From the NCBI GenBank assembly GCA_025024175.1, contig QCXZ01000042.1, positions 7,767,501 through 7,831,500 of the forward strand: a DNA stretch of 64,000 nucleotides. The letters run 5' to 3'. This document shows, piece by piece, positions 44,721 to 56,740 of the stretch. Under the pieces are notes generated by a model that saw only the letters and a list, made by a program, of their open reading frames with translations, had not been told where the DNA came from and made no database searches. The translations under genes and the position numbers were made by a program. This stretch comes from Rhyzopertha dominica. Its lineage: Eukaryota > Arthropoda > Insecta > Coleoptera > Bostrichidae. How positions within the stretch are numbered: position 1 is the first letter of the stretch; each line of letters begins with the position of its first letter.

Positions 44721-45868
44721 AACGCTTATCACCAGATAACCTAATAACAGATTATGTGATACTACAACTTGTACATTTGCAAACAGCTAATAAAATGACA
44801 AAAGAAGATTCTCAAGTAAACTGTGGTTCCATCATAAACTGTGAAAACGACATGAGAGGCGATGATTCCTACAAGTGCAGCGAGTGCAGCCTGGACTATA
44901 GCATGTTGAGTGAAGCCAGTCATCAAAATGATAGCTCGGATGACAGCGGGATCAAGTCGGACGTCGTAGTTGATCAGGTAGCTTCCTTTATTCGTGGTAT
45001 TATTAGCGGAATTTGTGATAACATAAACTATGGGGAAGAGGATGAGAATGAAGAAGAGGTGGCCAAAGAAGTTCACGTGCATTCAACCAAAGAGATAAAA
45101 GACTATTATAGGAAAACTTTCGTTTTCGACGATTCCGACCTCAACGAGAAGTTCACTGATGTGGAAGAAGAAGAAGAGTATGAAGGAAACCAAGACGTTG
45201 GTATTGGAACCTCGAGAGAATCTCTACAAGAAGACTTTGGTGAGAATCTGGACCAAAACCGTAACACTACCAAAGAGAATAGTGCGATCAATAACTTAAC
45301 CGTCAACAAATATGNACTGAGGAACATCTCCAAAAGCAGCGAAGCCATCAGTCCCTTAATCAGTGAAGTTCCTAAACGCGCAAAGAAATTTTCTCTCTCC
45401 AATATCTTCCGAAACAAAAAAGACAAAGAACCAAAGAAAGTGACCAAAAGTAAAACCGAAATGGAGCACGAAAGTTACGACAGTTTCAATTTTGATAACT
45501 TCAACAGCCAGCCACCTCGATCACTTCTAAACAGCAAGAAATATTCTTCTGAGATGAACCTGTCCCGAACGGCTTCAGTATCTCGTACTCCGTCGTTCCG
45601 GAAAAAGCTGGTCACCGAAACGAAGAGCCTGATACGATCCCTAAGCGTGAGGGATCTTAGCAGGAAGAAGGAGAAGGGTAAGCTGTCGGAAATGAAGAAG
45701 ATCGAGTGGAAGTCTTCCTTGCAACGACTTGTGGAAACGGATACGGGTGTTAGTTACGACGACTTGAGTTTTGTGAATTATGACCAGCTGAATACGTTGT
45801 CGTACACCAGTAGTACTCCGAAGAAGAAGGAGACTAACGTTCACAGAACACAAAGCATGGTTGAGAAG
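44721..45868 (+). CDS. Host coding exon, acidic/basic serine-rich protein (unrecognised)
   Basis: The only host-like coding exon here. A good acceptor (TTTCCTTATCACCTAG) ends at 44720. The first in-frame ATG is at 44795 (MTKEDSQVNC); earlier codons are likely untranslated. The exon ends at AAG/GTGAGT (donor at 45869), so the reading past it to the TAG is intronic. About 358 residues follow the ATG: a Cys-containing start (SYKCSECSLDYSML), Ser/Asp-rich DSSDDSGIKSD, a strongly acidic part (YGEEDENEEEVAKE; DVEEEEEYEG), then a basic Ser-rich half (RAKKFSLSNIFRNKKDKEPK; TASVSRTPSFRKKL; SLSVRDLSRKKEK), then KSSLQRLVETDTGVSYDDLS. It looks disordered with many phosphorylation-type RxxS sites. I do not recognise the family. 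One N near 45315. Confidence 0.75.
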
Positions 45869-46214
45869 GTGAGTAGTTAGTCATAAAATAGTTAGGATTT
45901 AGTTATACTGTTGACGCTTTTACTCAAATTTGAACAAACATGCGTTCTAAAGAATTTTATTGTACTTTTTTACTTTATATATAATACAATAAGGCATAGA
46001 GGTTTTCATCAAAGGAAACATGGAAATTTTTTAATAGTAAAACTTGAATATTAAGATGAACTTTCACACTGTATTGTCTGCATATACTGTATCAGGCTTT
46101 GACTCGTTTTGAAATCTTTGGATGTGCGCGACAAAATAGCGTCTTATGAAACTAGTTTTTTAATATACTATTTTGTAACTTGGTTTGAAGGCTTCCGTGA
46201 TTGTTGTCGATGAC

Positions 46215-46385
46215 ATGTTGTTTTCCGGCCTGGTTCCCACGTTGATTATTAGACCTTGACGTTTCGACACTCATGTTAGTGTCGTCCTCAGAAGTTTCAG
46301 AGCTAGTTCTGAGGAAGACACCGACATGNGTGTCGAAACGTCAAGGTCTAATAATCAACGTGGGAACCGGCCCGGAAAACAACAT
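46215..46385. repeat. Large imperfect palindrome with two hammerhead-like cores
   Basis: Arms 46215-46291 and 46309-46385 are inverted copies about 77 bp long with few mismatches, around an ~17-bp centre. Each arm, read toward its outer end, has CTGAGGA, one base, GACAC, an ~8-nt loop, GTGTC, then GAAAC followed by GTCAAGGTCTAATAATC: plus strand 46309-46339, minus strand 46291-46261. This matches CUGANGA / stem II / GAAA of a hammerhead core with one extra base before stem II. Hammerhead motifs occur in Penelope-like elements, so this may be two terminal fragments joined head to head. N at 46329. Confidence 0.6.
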
Positions 46386-46389
46386 ATTT

Positions 46390-49300
46390 TGTAACTTTCA
46401 GCAAATCCCAAGTAACTTATTCCGCGGTATGCAGAAGTTAAACGGCGAATACGTATGAAACTCTTTGTGATTATTGTCTCGTCAAAACGAGATAATTCAT
46501 TTTTTTGAAAGCACCGTTAGTTACAACGATTTCATCTGCTTGTTGATCATTTGACACCTAAGTCACAATTAATCGGTGTAGGCGTCTTTGATGTATATTT
46601 ATTACAAATGCTGCTACTGCCCTACTTTATCTCTGACTATCAAAGTCAAACCGCTAACTAACCTGATTGGTTCTGGATAAAAATGTTTATAACAGTCTAG
46701 GTAGACGGTCTCAAATTATCGTAATTTTTTAGTTGCGTATAGCATGCATAATGTAGTAGGTATATATTAATTTTTACAATACAAAATGTAGTTAATTCAG
46801 TAGCATTGATTTCACATAAATGAAATGTTATAATTGTGTAGCCAATCCGGGGGACCCAGAATTTTCCAAATTCATATATCCTATCTATCCTATCTATCAG
46901 TAACCTAATTGCAGTCTATTGGGGTGGTTTTCAGTAGATGGATAAAAAAAGTAACATTTCCTGTTGCTGAAATGAAACACCTAAATTGACAAGTGTCTAT
47001 AGTCATTGCTATTGCTACCTGAAAGTAACTCTTAACTTTAGTTTTCAGTAATTTTAAAACACACAATTGTTTATTAAACTATTCAGAATAATTTGTCAGT
47101 TTTCACAATTATTAAATATTGGGGGAATTTGTGGGCCAGAAGGATTATTTTGTTGAATCTTCCCAACAGCTACTTTGTTGTTTAGATATGTATTCACCAT
47201 TTAGATATATGAAAAAAATTGAATACTATAAATGTAATCTGGTTTTAATATAACATATTTGCTGCAAATATTTTATGTTGTACGTATGATTAACGTAGAG
47301 AAATTTTTGTTTGTTAATTTTATACTAGGTCTGCTAATTAGTTTATATTTAAGTCTTTTAGACCAGTAAGCTTATTTTGCTAAACTTGTACATTCCGCAG
47401 ACCTCAAAATACTAGTCACATAAAAAATGAATGAATGGAAATAGATAATATAAAAGTTCGAGTTTGACGACTTGCTTCAATCATTAATTATTCGTTATCT
47501 GAATTTTCTTCTATAGACTAATTGGGTGCAATGATTTCCGTATGAAAGTCCTTTATATTTTGGTTGTACATTATAAACAAACTGTGCAATTAGCTGCAAT
47601 ATTGAGGTAAACCATCATGGCTAGTGATTTTATTTAATAAGGTTTGAATTAGCTTGTTATTCCGATTCTTTGTAGCATACAGATGCTGTCGTGTAACTTA
47701 GGATATTATCCTTAAAATGCAGTTCAGCTTCAGATTTTACATACAAAAAGTAATGAAAGGATGATGTTTTTTTTGCTCTTTAAATCGGCATTCGAGGTCC
47801 TTCGTTTTAGTGATCCGTGTTAATGCGTTACTGAACCTGTGCTATCCTATCTCGTTAACTTGTTAAAAATAATGAGATGGTGCAGTATTTGTAAATGCAA
47901 CATTTAGCCTAGTATCAGCACGATTTTGACTTCCTACTCCGTGTAAGTCTTAAATACTCAATGTGGAGGTCCGAAATACTCTATATGTGGTTGCTAGATC
48001 GAAATATGCATCATGCATGCATTCTAAATGTGCTTAAATACAAATGCCAGTATTTGACATACTCTAATAATTGATGTATACGTATTACGTGTCTCAAATT
48101 AATTCCGATTCGTATATATTTTATAGACAATTTATTTTGTTGTTAGTCAAAACACCTATTAAAGCTTATTAATCTCTTTAATTACTGGATTGTTCACAAT
48201 TTCATTACACTTACGTCGTGTCAGTCGTACTAACTATACATTTAGGAAGATATGTATTTTATAACATAAACCTCTTAAATTTATGCTGGACAAATATAAA
48301 AGTCCTTGTGTACCCTCCATAAAATCTGTAGCTATAAAGTTGTCGACTTCTCTCCTAAGCAAACAAATTAACAATTTAATAGCGTCTTAAACGATTCTGT
48401 ACTCTTAGTAGATTGCGAGCTATTTCTGATTGTTTCTTCTTAGCAACGGGTATGGTGTAATATACTTAATTGATTTGAAGACAGTATTTCCCGAAAAACC
48501 TTTTTGTTGGCCGGCAAGATCTCATGTAGCCTTAGATGGATCGCCAGTATCGTTATCTTATCTACCGCAAGATATTTTCCAGAAACTAATGCTGACAATA
48601 AAAATGTGTTTTCCTGTAAACATGTCTAATCATTTTGTTGATTCCAGAAAGGATTTATGCTAAATGCTAGCTTAGAGCAACTATATTATTTAGTTGTAAA
48701 ATCCTAAATTGCCAATATTTTTGTGACGTTTTCTTTCAACGAAGTGCAAGTAAATAATTAATAAATAGTTAAGAGACAAGCTGATTGTTTGGATGAGCTT
48801 TTCTTCATGTATTTCGTCAGATAGCTGTGACCTAACGGTCATTTTCAAAGATCAAATTTATGCTGAACCCATTTATGCAGGATCTTGTCTACATACTGTA
48901 TTTTTATAGGATTTGTAAGGGGTATTATATAGACCAACGGGAGGGACCAAATGCTTTGTTGACAAGTGCATGAAAATCATGTCTTTTGCATGTGACTGAC
49001 TTCCATACCATATTTTTTACAAACAATATTTTCATGAGTAGTGGCGGCAAACGTGATATATATCATCATGTTATTACAAAAACATTTTCAACATGCGCAA
49101 AGTCGTACCTCAATATGGCTGCCTTCGCTGTTCCGTCTGCAAATTTTATTACCCCCACTCTCTGTTCCCTATCTCTTGATGTTTTTTTATCTCGTTGGTA
49201 TTAACTCAAAGCAAAAGACAACAGGCTTTGACGAGGGGTTCCTAACTTATCGAAAAATGTGCAGCCATTCCCCAATTTAGTGGAATATTTAGCATTACTC

Positions 49301-50320
49301 TTTATTCCAGTTGTTCTCTCATTTATTTTTCTTTGCTCCCTGTGTACTCCAGTAAATATTTCACTTATTTCATCCATTATTTCACTTACCCCCCCCCCGT
49401 ATTCCATTCACTTCTTTGTTAAAAATGGTAATATATACATATATCAATTTTCGCATTTCGTTTTCATGGTTTTTTAATTACATCTTTTTAATTAAATTGA
49501 ATTAGCTGACTTTAATTTTTCAATTATGTTGTTCNGGGGTGTTGTTAGGTTTGGAGTTGAATCTGTGGATACAAAACTTATAATAATGATGATAATATTT
49601 GAAATAGCTTGATAGTGTTATAAATTTTTTAATTTTCTGTTCTAAAAATTTGAATGACAATATTGAAAATGCTTTATTTCGAAGCATATCAAAACGTTAA
49701 CTTCTTAATTTATGAAATTGTAATACCATTTACCTATATATAAAATTTTTGAGAAACAATCTTTTTTTTATTTTTATGCTGAAATTGTAGATTCCTAAAA
49801 ATATTCTTTATAGTCCACTTCGACCAAAATCCGAGGAACATAATTTAAACATATGAGAATTACTTTTATTGCGATTTACGCTAGGGATACCATAAAGTAC
49901 TCAAGGAGCCAAAAACATAATACATTTAAACACATTCTGTACTAAAATTTAAAAATGCGCTAAAAAGTGAAAATAAGGGCAGAAAAGGATAGTAAAGATA
50001 GTGTCTTTAAATATAAAGAGCCGATTTCCACTCTCTATTTTAAGTTAAAATCTAATCTGTAATTAAAATTTAAACCAAGCACATACCTCAGTTTAAGGTG
50101 CTGTCATTGTTATTGGGTTATTTTTAGCTAACATCTACTTTATCAAAGAGATTAGAAATTGGTTAATTGTATTTAAAATGCTTGTATTGTAAATAAATTT
50201 TCCATTAAGTAAAAAAAGTTGTGATTTAAACCCAGGTCAGAGATTTCTACAACCAAATTTTTACAACCCCTGTAGATAGGTGGACGTGGGCAGAATTTTA
50301 CACATCTGAGTTTAATATGG
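46390..50320. other. AT-rich DNA downstream of the host exon, no gene recognised
   Basis: Probably intronic if the upstream donor at 45869 is used. No further exon was identified. A short tract of TATCTATCC units lies near 46877-46905 and a C9 run near 49389. A 77-codon frame at 48430-48663 follows an acceptor-like TTTCTTCTTAG but resembles nothing. Confidence 0.5.
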
Positions 50321-50729
50321 TTTTGATACTCTTTGAAAATGAGCGTCAGGTCGAAACAGTCGCCAGAGCCTAATAAAACACGTGAAGTAGAGGACAGTCA
50401 AAGGTTTTAGGGAATAACTTTTTGCCTTACTAGTACTATTTTGTTAATCAGTATATCATTACTAGCTTAAATATGATACAGTTTGTCACTGTTTTACAAC
50501 GAAGATTTTGTAGCATTTAAATTGCCGTTAAAGGATAGTACACTAAAATATTGTCTTAAAAAGCTATATGTTCGTAGTATAAGTTATCTAGTTAATTTTT
50601 ACATTGATTTATATTAATCGGTTTTGATTTTTGCATTGCCTTAATTACGTATACCATCCTTCTGTTTTGTATATCCTTATCATGTTCTTCTTGCGGTCTT
50701 TTCAGTTCAGTTCAAATTTTTGTTTATTG

Positions 50730-51040
50730 GCGTGATTATTCCTACGTTCCGATGCCTTCTAATCCAGTAAAGTTCTTTTTTTTTGTCATATGCAAACGGT
50801 TCAACATACCTATCTGCTGTTATTCCAATTTGCCCAGAGCCTTTCTCAATTCCAGTTTTTTGATGGCTATTGTAACCTGGTCTTCCATTACAGTCTGTAG
50901 AGTACCTCAATCATGTTGTTCTTCCTCAAGATCGTCATTTGCTTTGTCAATTCTTCGATGTATTGTTTCCAACTGTTTGTTATGCGTTTCTGTTAGTACG
51001 TTTCCTTCTTTGTCCCTCATGTGCTTGTTCCTTTAGAAGC
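50730..51040 (-). pseudogene. Non-LTR retrotransposon fragment (linker before RT)
   Basis: Minus strand: MRDKEGNVLTETHNKQLETI, then DQVTIAIKKLELRKALG and, after a frame change, GITADR. This matches the segment between endonuclease and RT in RTE/jockey-type elements (DKxGNxLTExxxxxxRWxEYF ... EVxxAIxKLKxGKAPGxDGITADML). Stops interrupt it. The RT core does not follow on this strand, so it is a truncated piece. Confidence 0.65.
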
Positions 51041-51309
51041 ACTTATAGGTTATATGTTTTTATAATATTACAATGCCCAGTGACTAAATTGAATACGTTG
51101 TAAGTAGCTAGTACTATTTATGTATATAACAATATAATAGTTATCATTTATCTTATTGACAACATTTTGTTGCGATAATCTTTAACGGTATTTTCAATAT
51201 AAAATACTTAAGTAAATAGTATACTGCAAACTTTTCTTTCTTCCACAATATCACCCTGGCACATTCTGGCTTTGTAGTGTGTTACTGATACTGACTACAA
51301 TCTGTTCTC

Positions 51310-51620
51310 GACAGTTTCACGATAACAGATATCAGAATCGCCGGTATCCCTTTGGTCACTATCGAGTTTGCCGGACATTTACCCAAATCTGATTAATTTT
51401 AGCGTGTGCACCGATCCGTGATGGGCTCAAACTCTCCCGTTCCGTTAGACGACTTCTCGGTCGTTTTGCATGCGAGTTTCTGAAACACCAAACAATTCTC
51501 ACATTAACCGTACCTGTAATATGCAGGCTGATGGACTTGAACAATGGGGAACGTAAGTGCTCCGAGTTGTGGTAATGCGGGTACTCAAAACAGGACCGGA
51601 GCCAAGACAGGTTTTGTCAC
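51310..51620. promoter_or_regulatory. CpG-rich island, possible regulatory element
   Basis: CpG-dense sequence (GAATCGCCGG, CACCGATCCGTGATGG, CTTCTCGGTCGTTTTGC, CTCCGAGTTGTGG) in AT-rich surroundings. No coding similarity. GAACGTAAGT near 51550 resembles a splice donor. Candidate conserved non-coding element or unrecognised exon. Confidence 0.3.
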
Positions 51621-51904
51621 AGATTGCAGTTTGGGATGTACAGTTCTGTAGAAGTATTATGATCGAAACAATCAACTGGAATTGACTATATATCCCATGA
51701 TCTATGCCTAGGCTTGACGGTGTACTGCAAAGATGGCTTTTTGGTACTCATGATTTTTATCAACTTCGCACTGCATTGTGTTATTAAATTGTCTGAAGAT
51801 GGTACTATTATATAATAATAATAATAAGGTTTTATTTAGGAATAACATACAGCCTTTCGTATTGATTCCTGTTAAGGCAAAGTTTAGTTTTAGCTATTCA
51901 ACTT

Positions 51905-53160
51905 AACCTTTAGCAGCAAGAAATAATATATATAATATATATAATCATAATCAGTACAATAAATAATACTATCACACAAAACAATATTTTTATTTCTTTA
52001 CGAAAAACATTTGAAGACAATCGTCTAATTGCGCAAGGAACAAAGTTGTACGCAACGACTGAATTGTACGAAAAGGATTTGCGAAACGTGGCCAACCGAT
52101 GTGGAGGTAATGAAAGACTATTAACGTGGCGTACATTTATGTTATGGAGATCACGTCTATAAAACAGTTTGTTACGCAGGTAGGGTGGAGACGAGGTAAG
52201 CAGCACATTATGGACAAACGTTATTAGGTTATATTTGAACCATCTCATCCACTTCAGTTCATTTAATCTAGCAGATACTCGATCATATTTCCTAATACGA
52301 TACACAAAACGACAGCAACTGTTCTGAAATTTTTGCATGCGATCCCTGGTGTATTTGTCTAAGCAACTATAATACACGATATTACAATAATCCTTTATTG
52401 GTAATGCTAGACTCTCATAGATTTTTTTTCTCAGCTTGAAGTTTATAATATTTATGTTATTATACAGCATTTTCAAGGAGCAGTAACATTTTTTCATTAA
52501 CATGTTCACATGTTGTTTAATTCTCAAATTTTCAATAATCAGTCCTAAGCTCTTTACCTGATCGACGATTTCTAACTTTTTGCCAGAAATATATAACTTC
52601 AGGTCTGCCTTTACAATATCCTATACCTTTTATGACAGAAGCAGATAACAGAACACTTTTGTGGATTTGGCTGTAAATTATGATCTTTAGAAAATCTTTC
52701 AATTTTATTAAGATCGCTGTTTATATCTTCGGCAGCAAAATTTGTTTGTTTAGGAGCAAATTAATAAGTGATTTGCGTGTCATCCGCGTAACAATGTGTC
52801 TTATAGAATCTTACATTATGTAAAAGATCAGCGGTATAGATAAGAAACAAGATGGGTCCCAAAACTGAGCCCTAAAAAACACCCGAAGTAATATTTGATA
52901 GATCTGAGGTCTTAGCACCCAATTTAATAATTTGATATATATCGCTCAGATAAGACTAAAAAAAAGCTAACGGATTTCATGTCAAATCCATAGTAAGCTA
53001 ATTTAGCACACAACAAGTTGTAATCGAGAGTATCGAAAGCTTTCGAAAAGTCTAAAAGAACTAGCTGTCAGATTAAAAATACAGAAGCTTTTAAGGAGTT
53101 GATCAAGCTGAGAGTAATTACTATATTATCTAAAGTATTCTGTAGTTTAATAAATCTATT
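51905..53160 (-). pseudogene. Non-LTR retrotransposon RT relic
   Basis: Minus strand, 5' to 3': LDFSKAFDTLDYNLLCAKL (53065-53000), the RT motif with the first catalytic Asp; GVF, stop, GSVLGPILFLIYTADLL near 52870 (GVPQGS block with PQ lost to a TAG); HCYADDTQI (YADD at 52790-52779); then an open 205-codon C-terminal part (52527-51910) with KIYESLALPIKDYCNIVYY, QKFQNSCCRFVYRIRK and a WN/P-IR-like tail. Order and content are those of a jockey/CR1-type RT. Internal stops and shifts make it dead, but the C-terminal third remains open. Endonuclease and 5' end are missing: a 5'-truncated insertion. Confidence 0.82.
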
Positions 53161-53179
53161 TTAGGTGTGTTTAAGCTAC

Positions 53180-54190
53180 GGCAATACCTCAGACAGTGGT
53201 TAGATTAGAATCGGTAAAATCACTTCTATAAATGTAAATTTTACAATGTGAAGTATATAACCTTTAGTTATAAGTATCTAGAAAAATAAAAATTGGAAGA
53301 CTTTGGAAGTAGGAACACTAATTCCAACTACAATGTTACAAAACTGGTATAAATTCCGGTTGTACTCGAAATAGCCGGTAACTTATTTATTTTAAATAAA
53401 ACGCGTTGTATTTTTTCATTAATTTAAGGTTATCTATACTGTGTAAAATCAACTGTTCCAGAGATATCTTAATTTTTGTAAAAAAAACATTTGCATAGGT
53501 TACTTTAAAGTTCAGTAATTTCAAATACAGTAGACACTGAAAAAAATTCCGGCCCTTTAATATGCAATTCATAAGTACCTTTTTATTTTGTTCAGCATCT
53601 ATATTATTTAGAAGACTATAAACTCAAATATTTTTCTGATCTCTAATAAAACCGTATGAAGATTTGTTATTATAAAGATGAAAAATTTAATTCTGCATAC
53701 ATTAGACTAAGTTCTCCTACATATTGACAGTAGCGTAAAAGACGTTTTACTGTTTATAACAATTTTATGTTAGACACAGCCAAATTTGGAGTCATATATA
53801 GTGTGCCTTATTTGAAATAATGACCCACTTTAGCGGTGGCTGCCAATGTGATGGGCCTGTTTATAACTGAAAGCAATTTCTTTTTATTGTTGCTCAGTTT
53901 AACCTCTTTCCAATGGTAGCTTCTTTGTTCTATAATCTTATAAGGGTAGATTTCCTTAAAGATTAATAACAAATGTTCAAGTAAACACTCCTAATATGAC
54001 GGTTGAGATCAGGCGGTCGATCCTTGGACCATGATAAATGGTACAACAATAATGAATAAAGTCCTGACTACTTTACTAATGAATATTTTAAAGAAGGAAC
54101 AACCTATCGGGTAAATAATGACTTTTTCATAAATTAATTCCCATATTCGTCGCATTACTATTGCCCGTTTGCTAATTAACCGCACATCTT
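53180..54190. other. AT-rich DNA, no gene recognised
   Basis: No supportable coding or repeat feature. The 53387-53572 minus frame is AT-rich chance sequence. Confidence 0.5.
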
Positions 54191-54199
54191 AAAAACGTT

Positions 54200-54600
54200 A
54201 ATTACCTAACTGCTGGCAGCATTCGATTAATTAGGTCGTTAGGTCACATGACATGAGCGAAGCCTGAAACACCAGGCTTCACTTGAATATGCGACACCGA
54301 AAAAACATTCGCAAAAAACAAAACACCGAGGCAGCGCATTTATACTCGCCCGAGTGACGGCCTTTTTTGCACACAATTCCAGAACGATAAACATGCGAGT
54401 ATCACCTTTTTACACTTCAGTTAATGTCGAGATGAACGCGTGTTCGGTCTTTTCGCATTTGAAACCGTTCGACGTGACTAAAAAGGGATGTGCAGTTTTG
54501 GTTGACGTGCTAGTGGTATTGTGTGCACGAAGGATACGTTAAAGCCGGGAATAAGGATCTCGAACAGGAAAAGCAACAGGTGGATTCGTTCACGTAAGGG
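54200..54600. promoter_or_regulatory. CpG-rich island with a perfect 8-bp hairpin
   Basis: CpG-richer stretch with GAAGCCTG/CAGGCTTC (an 8-bp perfect inverted repeat with a 6-nt loop, about 54259-54280), ATTTATACTCGCCCGAGTGACGG near 54339 (TATA-like, then a CG-rich start-like block) and a 62-codon frame without similarity. It could be a small promoter on the plus strand or an enhancer. Not decidable from sequence alone. Confidence 0.32.
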
Positions 54601-55799
54601 AGCTATAAGTTTTAATGCAAAGAAATCGTCGGTACATATCGTTAAGCAGCTATCAATTACTTTTTTCTATTAGACTACAATTTGTCGGATTTGTTCTACG
54701 TTAGTTGCTATGACTATGCAATTATTGCAGTATTGCACTACTCCATAGTGAAAGCTAAAAATTGAGTTTGAAACTTCGCTGGTCAATAAAGCATATGACT
54801 TCTTTTTCCAAACTTTGCTCTCAGTTAACATCTTCAAAATAGGTTTCTGAATTATTTCACTTGTAAAGCTAACTGCTTGTTATCTGTAGTTACTATTTGT
54901 CATTATTATCAGGAGCCTGCTTTTATAACTTATCTACGTTTATTTTTATCACCAACATTGAAATCTTAATAATCTTCGTTGTCTTTACTATAGGACTGTA
55001 GTATTCCGCATTTCCAATATTGAGGACAACTTTCAAAACTACAGCTGTTTGTATTTGATCGTATCTGCAATTAAATACATTTACTCTTGCGAAGCTATTT
55101 ACTGCGCGGATAGACAAATTAAGACATTGTTTGAAGTCCAGCCAGCCTTTATTATAAAAATAGAAGCATATCTGTATTACACTTTGATGACAATAAGTTA
55201 AAAATGAACAGAGCGAACAGACTTTAAACTATACTATACCTTACTGCTAGCCCTAAATATGTAGTTAAAATTTTAATTGACCGTTATTGAGTCTCGATAA
55301 GAGTAACGTGCACCTACTATTGTCGATCGTTAGATTACAGGTTGGCAATTTATAATGCCACTGATACGTAGCACTTAGCTTGTTTGAAATATAATAACAT
55401 ATAACAGCAAGTGATAACACTACTTCAATTCTTAGTTCAAAATAAAGGATATATTATCTTAATTTAAGTTTATTAGTAAACATATCATTTAAGGTGAACT
55501 GAAATTATGCTGCTATAACTAGTGCAGAAAAATGATTTGCACAAAAATTATATATATTTAAAGGCAATATCGTTAACACTAGTAGTACTAGTAGTAACTA
55601 GTAGCAATGACTTCGTTTATTGCTGCATAGTAGCTAACAATAATTTTAATTATACATTTAACCTGTAAATTATGTATACGACTTAAAATCAGTCGTTTAA
55701 GTTATTTATTTATTTCAATTCAGTCGTGATACCTACCAATAGATTTTTCTGTTTGTTTAAAATTCTTATAGAAGGTCTTTGATTGGCCATTTAAAAATA

Positions 55800-55905
55800 C
55801 TTCTTGCATGCCTATCATAGAACTGTTACCAGATTAACAAAGAGTTTTATGAACAACATGAAGAGACTGCCATAGGAAACCCTCTGACGACACTTCTTTA
55901 AAAAC
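55800..55905 (+). pseudogene. Penelope-like RT fragment
   Basis: Plus strand reads NCYQINKEFYEQHEETAIGN, then PLTTLL and a stop. This matches the Penelope-like RT block NxFxFNxxFYxQxxGTAMGNPLSPxLA. One in-frame stop precedes it and the YVDD region does not follow. A short dead fragment, opposite in orientation to the larger one at 56135-56740. Confidence 0.7.
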
Positions 55906-56134
55906 GAAAACCAGTTTTTACCAATTTTGATACCAAATTGTAACATTGATAACTTTTAGTAAAGCTTAAATCCTCGTTCCGCGATCATATTTAATTAATT
56001 TTTAGATGATAAAATATTGTATGGCGTTTACACTCGCGTTTGCAAAAAAATACAAACACAAATATGTTTATAATTGAATCGCAACATTCTTATCAATATA
56101 AACAATTTTTTAATGATTAAGCACTTTTATTTTT

Positions 56135-56740
56135 TACCAAGTATACTTATTACTACAACCATTTATTTCCTTTGAGATCATACATTTCTGAAATTCGTTG
56201 AACTCTANCAAATAGCGTCCTTACAAGACTTCTTTTGTGACGGCGAATGGTGACATGTAAATACTTGTCTGTGCATGATGGTTTTCTGTAGATATTATGT
56301 CTTAACTGTTTACTATAATCTTTGGCAATTTGCATATCTAAGAAAGGTAAAGGTAAAAGGTTTCCGACCACTCAGATGATTTAGAAATCTAGTTACCTAA
56401 TTCTAACATACCCTGGGATTAAATAATAAAAATATCATTTACATAACTATATTTTTTGGTTCAAAATGAAAATAACTGCCTCTTCCAAGTTTTCCTTAAA
56501 TTCTCGTATCACCTAGGTGGTCTTCACTAAACTTTGATTTGGTATTGGTACCTTTGTAAATTAAGAAACCATTTAAAAAGCAAGTAGAAAATCAGAACAT
56601 CAATAAAATCTGATGAATTTTTAAAGAAACTATGGGTGTTGCATAAGGCTTCAAAAAATGGACACCAAGATTTGTTAAAAGCATTCATCGTCATGTAGGC
56701 TAGAATAATATAGTTTAAATCAGTAGAATCATACAATGAG
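56135..56740 (-). pseudogene. Penelope-like retroelement RT relic
   Basis: Minus strand, 5' to 3': SFFKNSSDFIDVL (near 56620), like the YxKNSxDFxxKL block; YSYVNDIFII (near 56440), the RT active site with YVDD changed to YVND; then from 56371 an open 72-codon stretch LPFLDMQIAKDYSKQLRHNI, YRKPSCTDKYLHV and RSLVRTLFxRVQRI, the hallmark FLDVLVxR...VYRKPTHTDxYLHF...VVKSLxxRA of Penelope-like RTs. Frameshifts separate the parts. No GIY-YIG endonuclease is visible. N at 56208. Confidence 0.85.

Noticed and set aside
49389..49397. C-run near 49390
   Set aside because: Simple homopolymer without further structure; possibly a sequencing length error.
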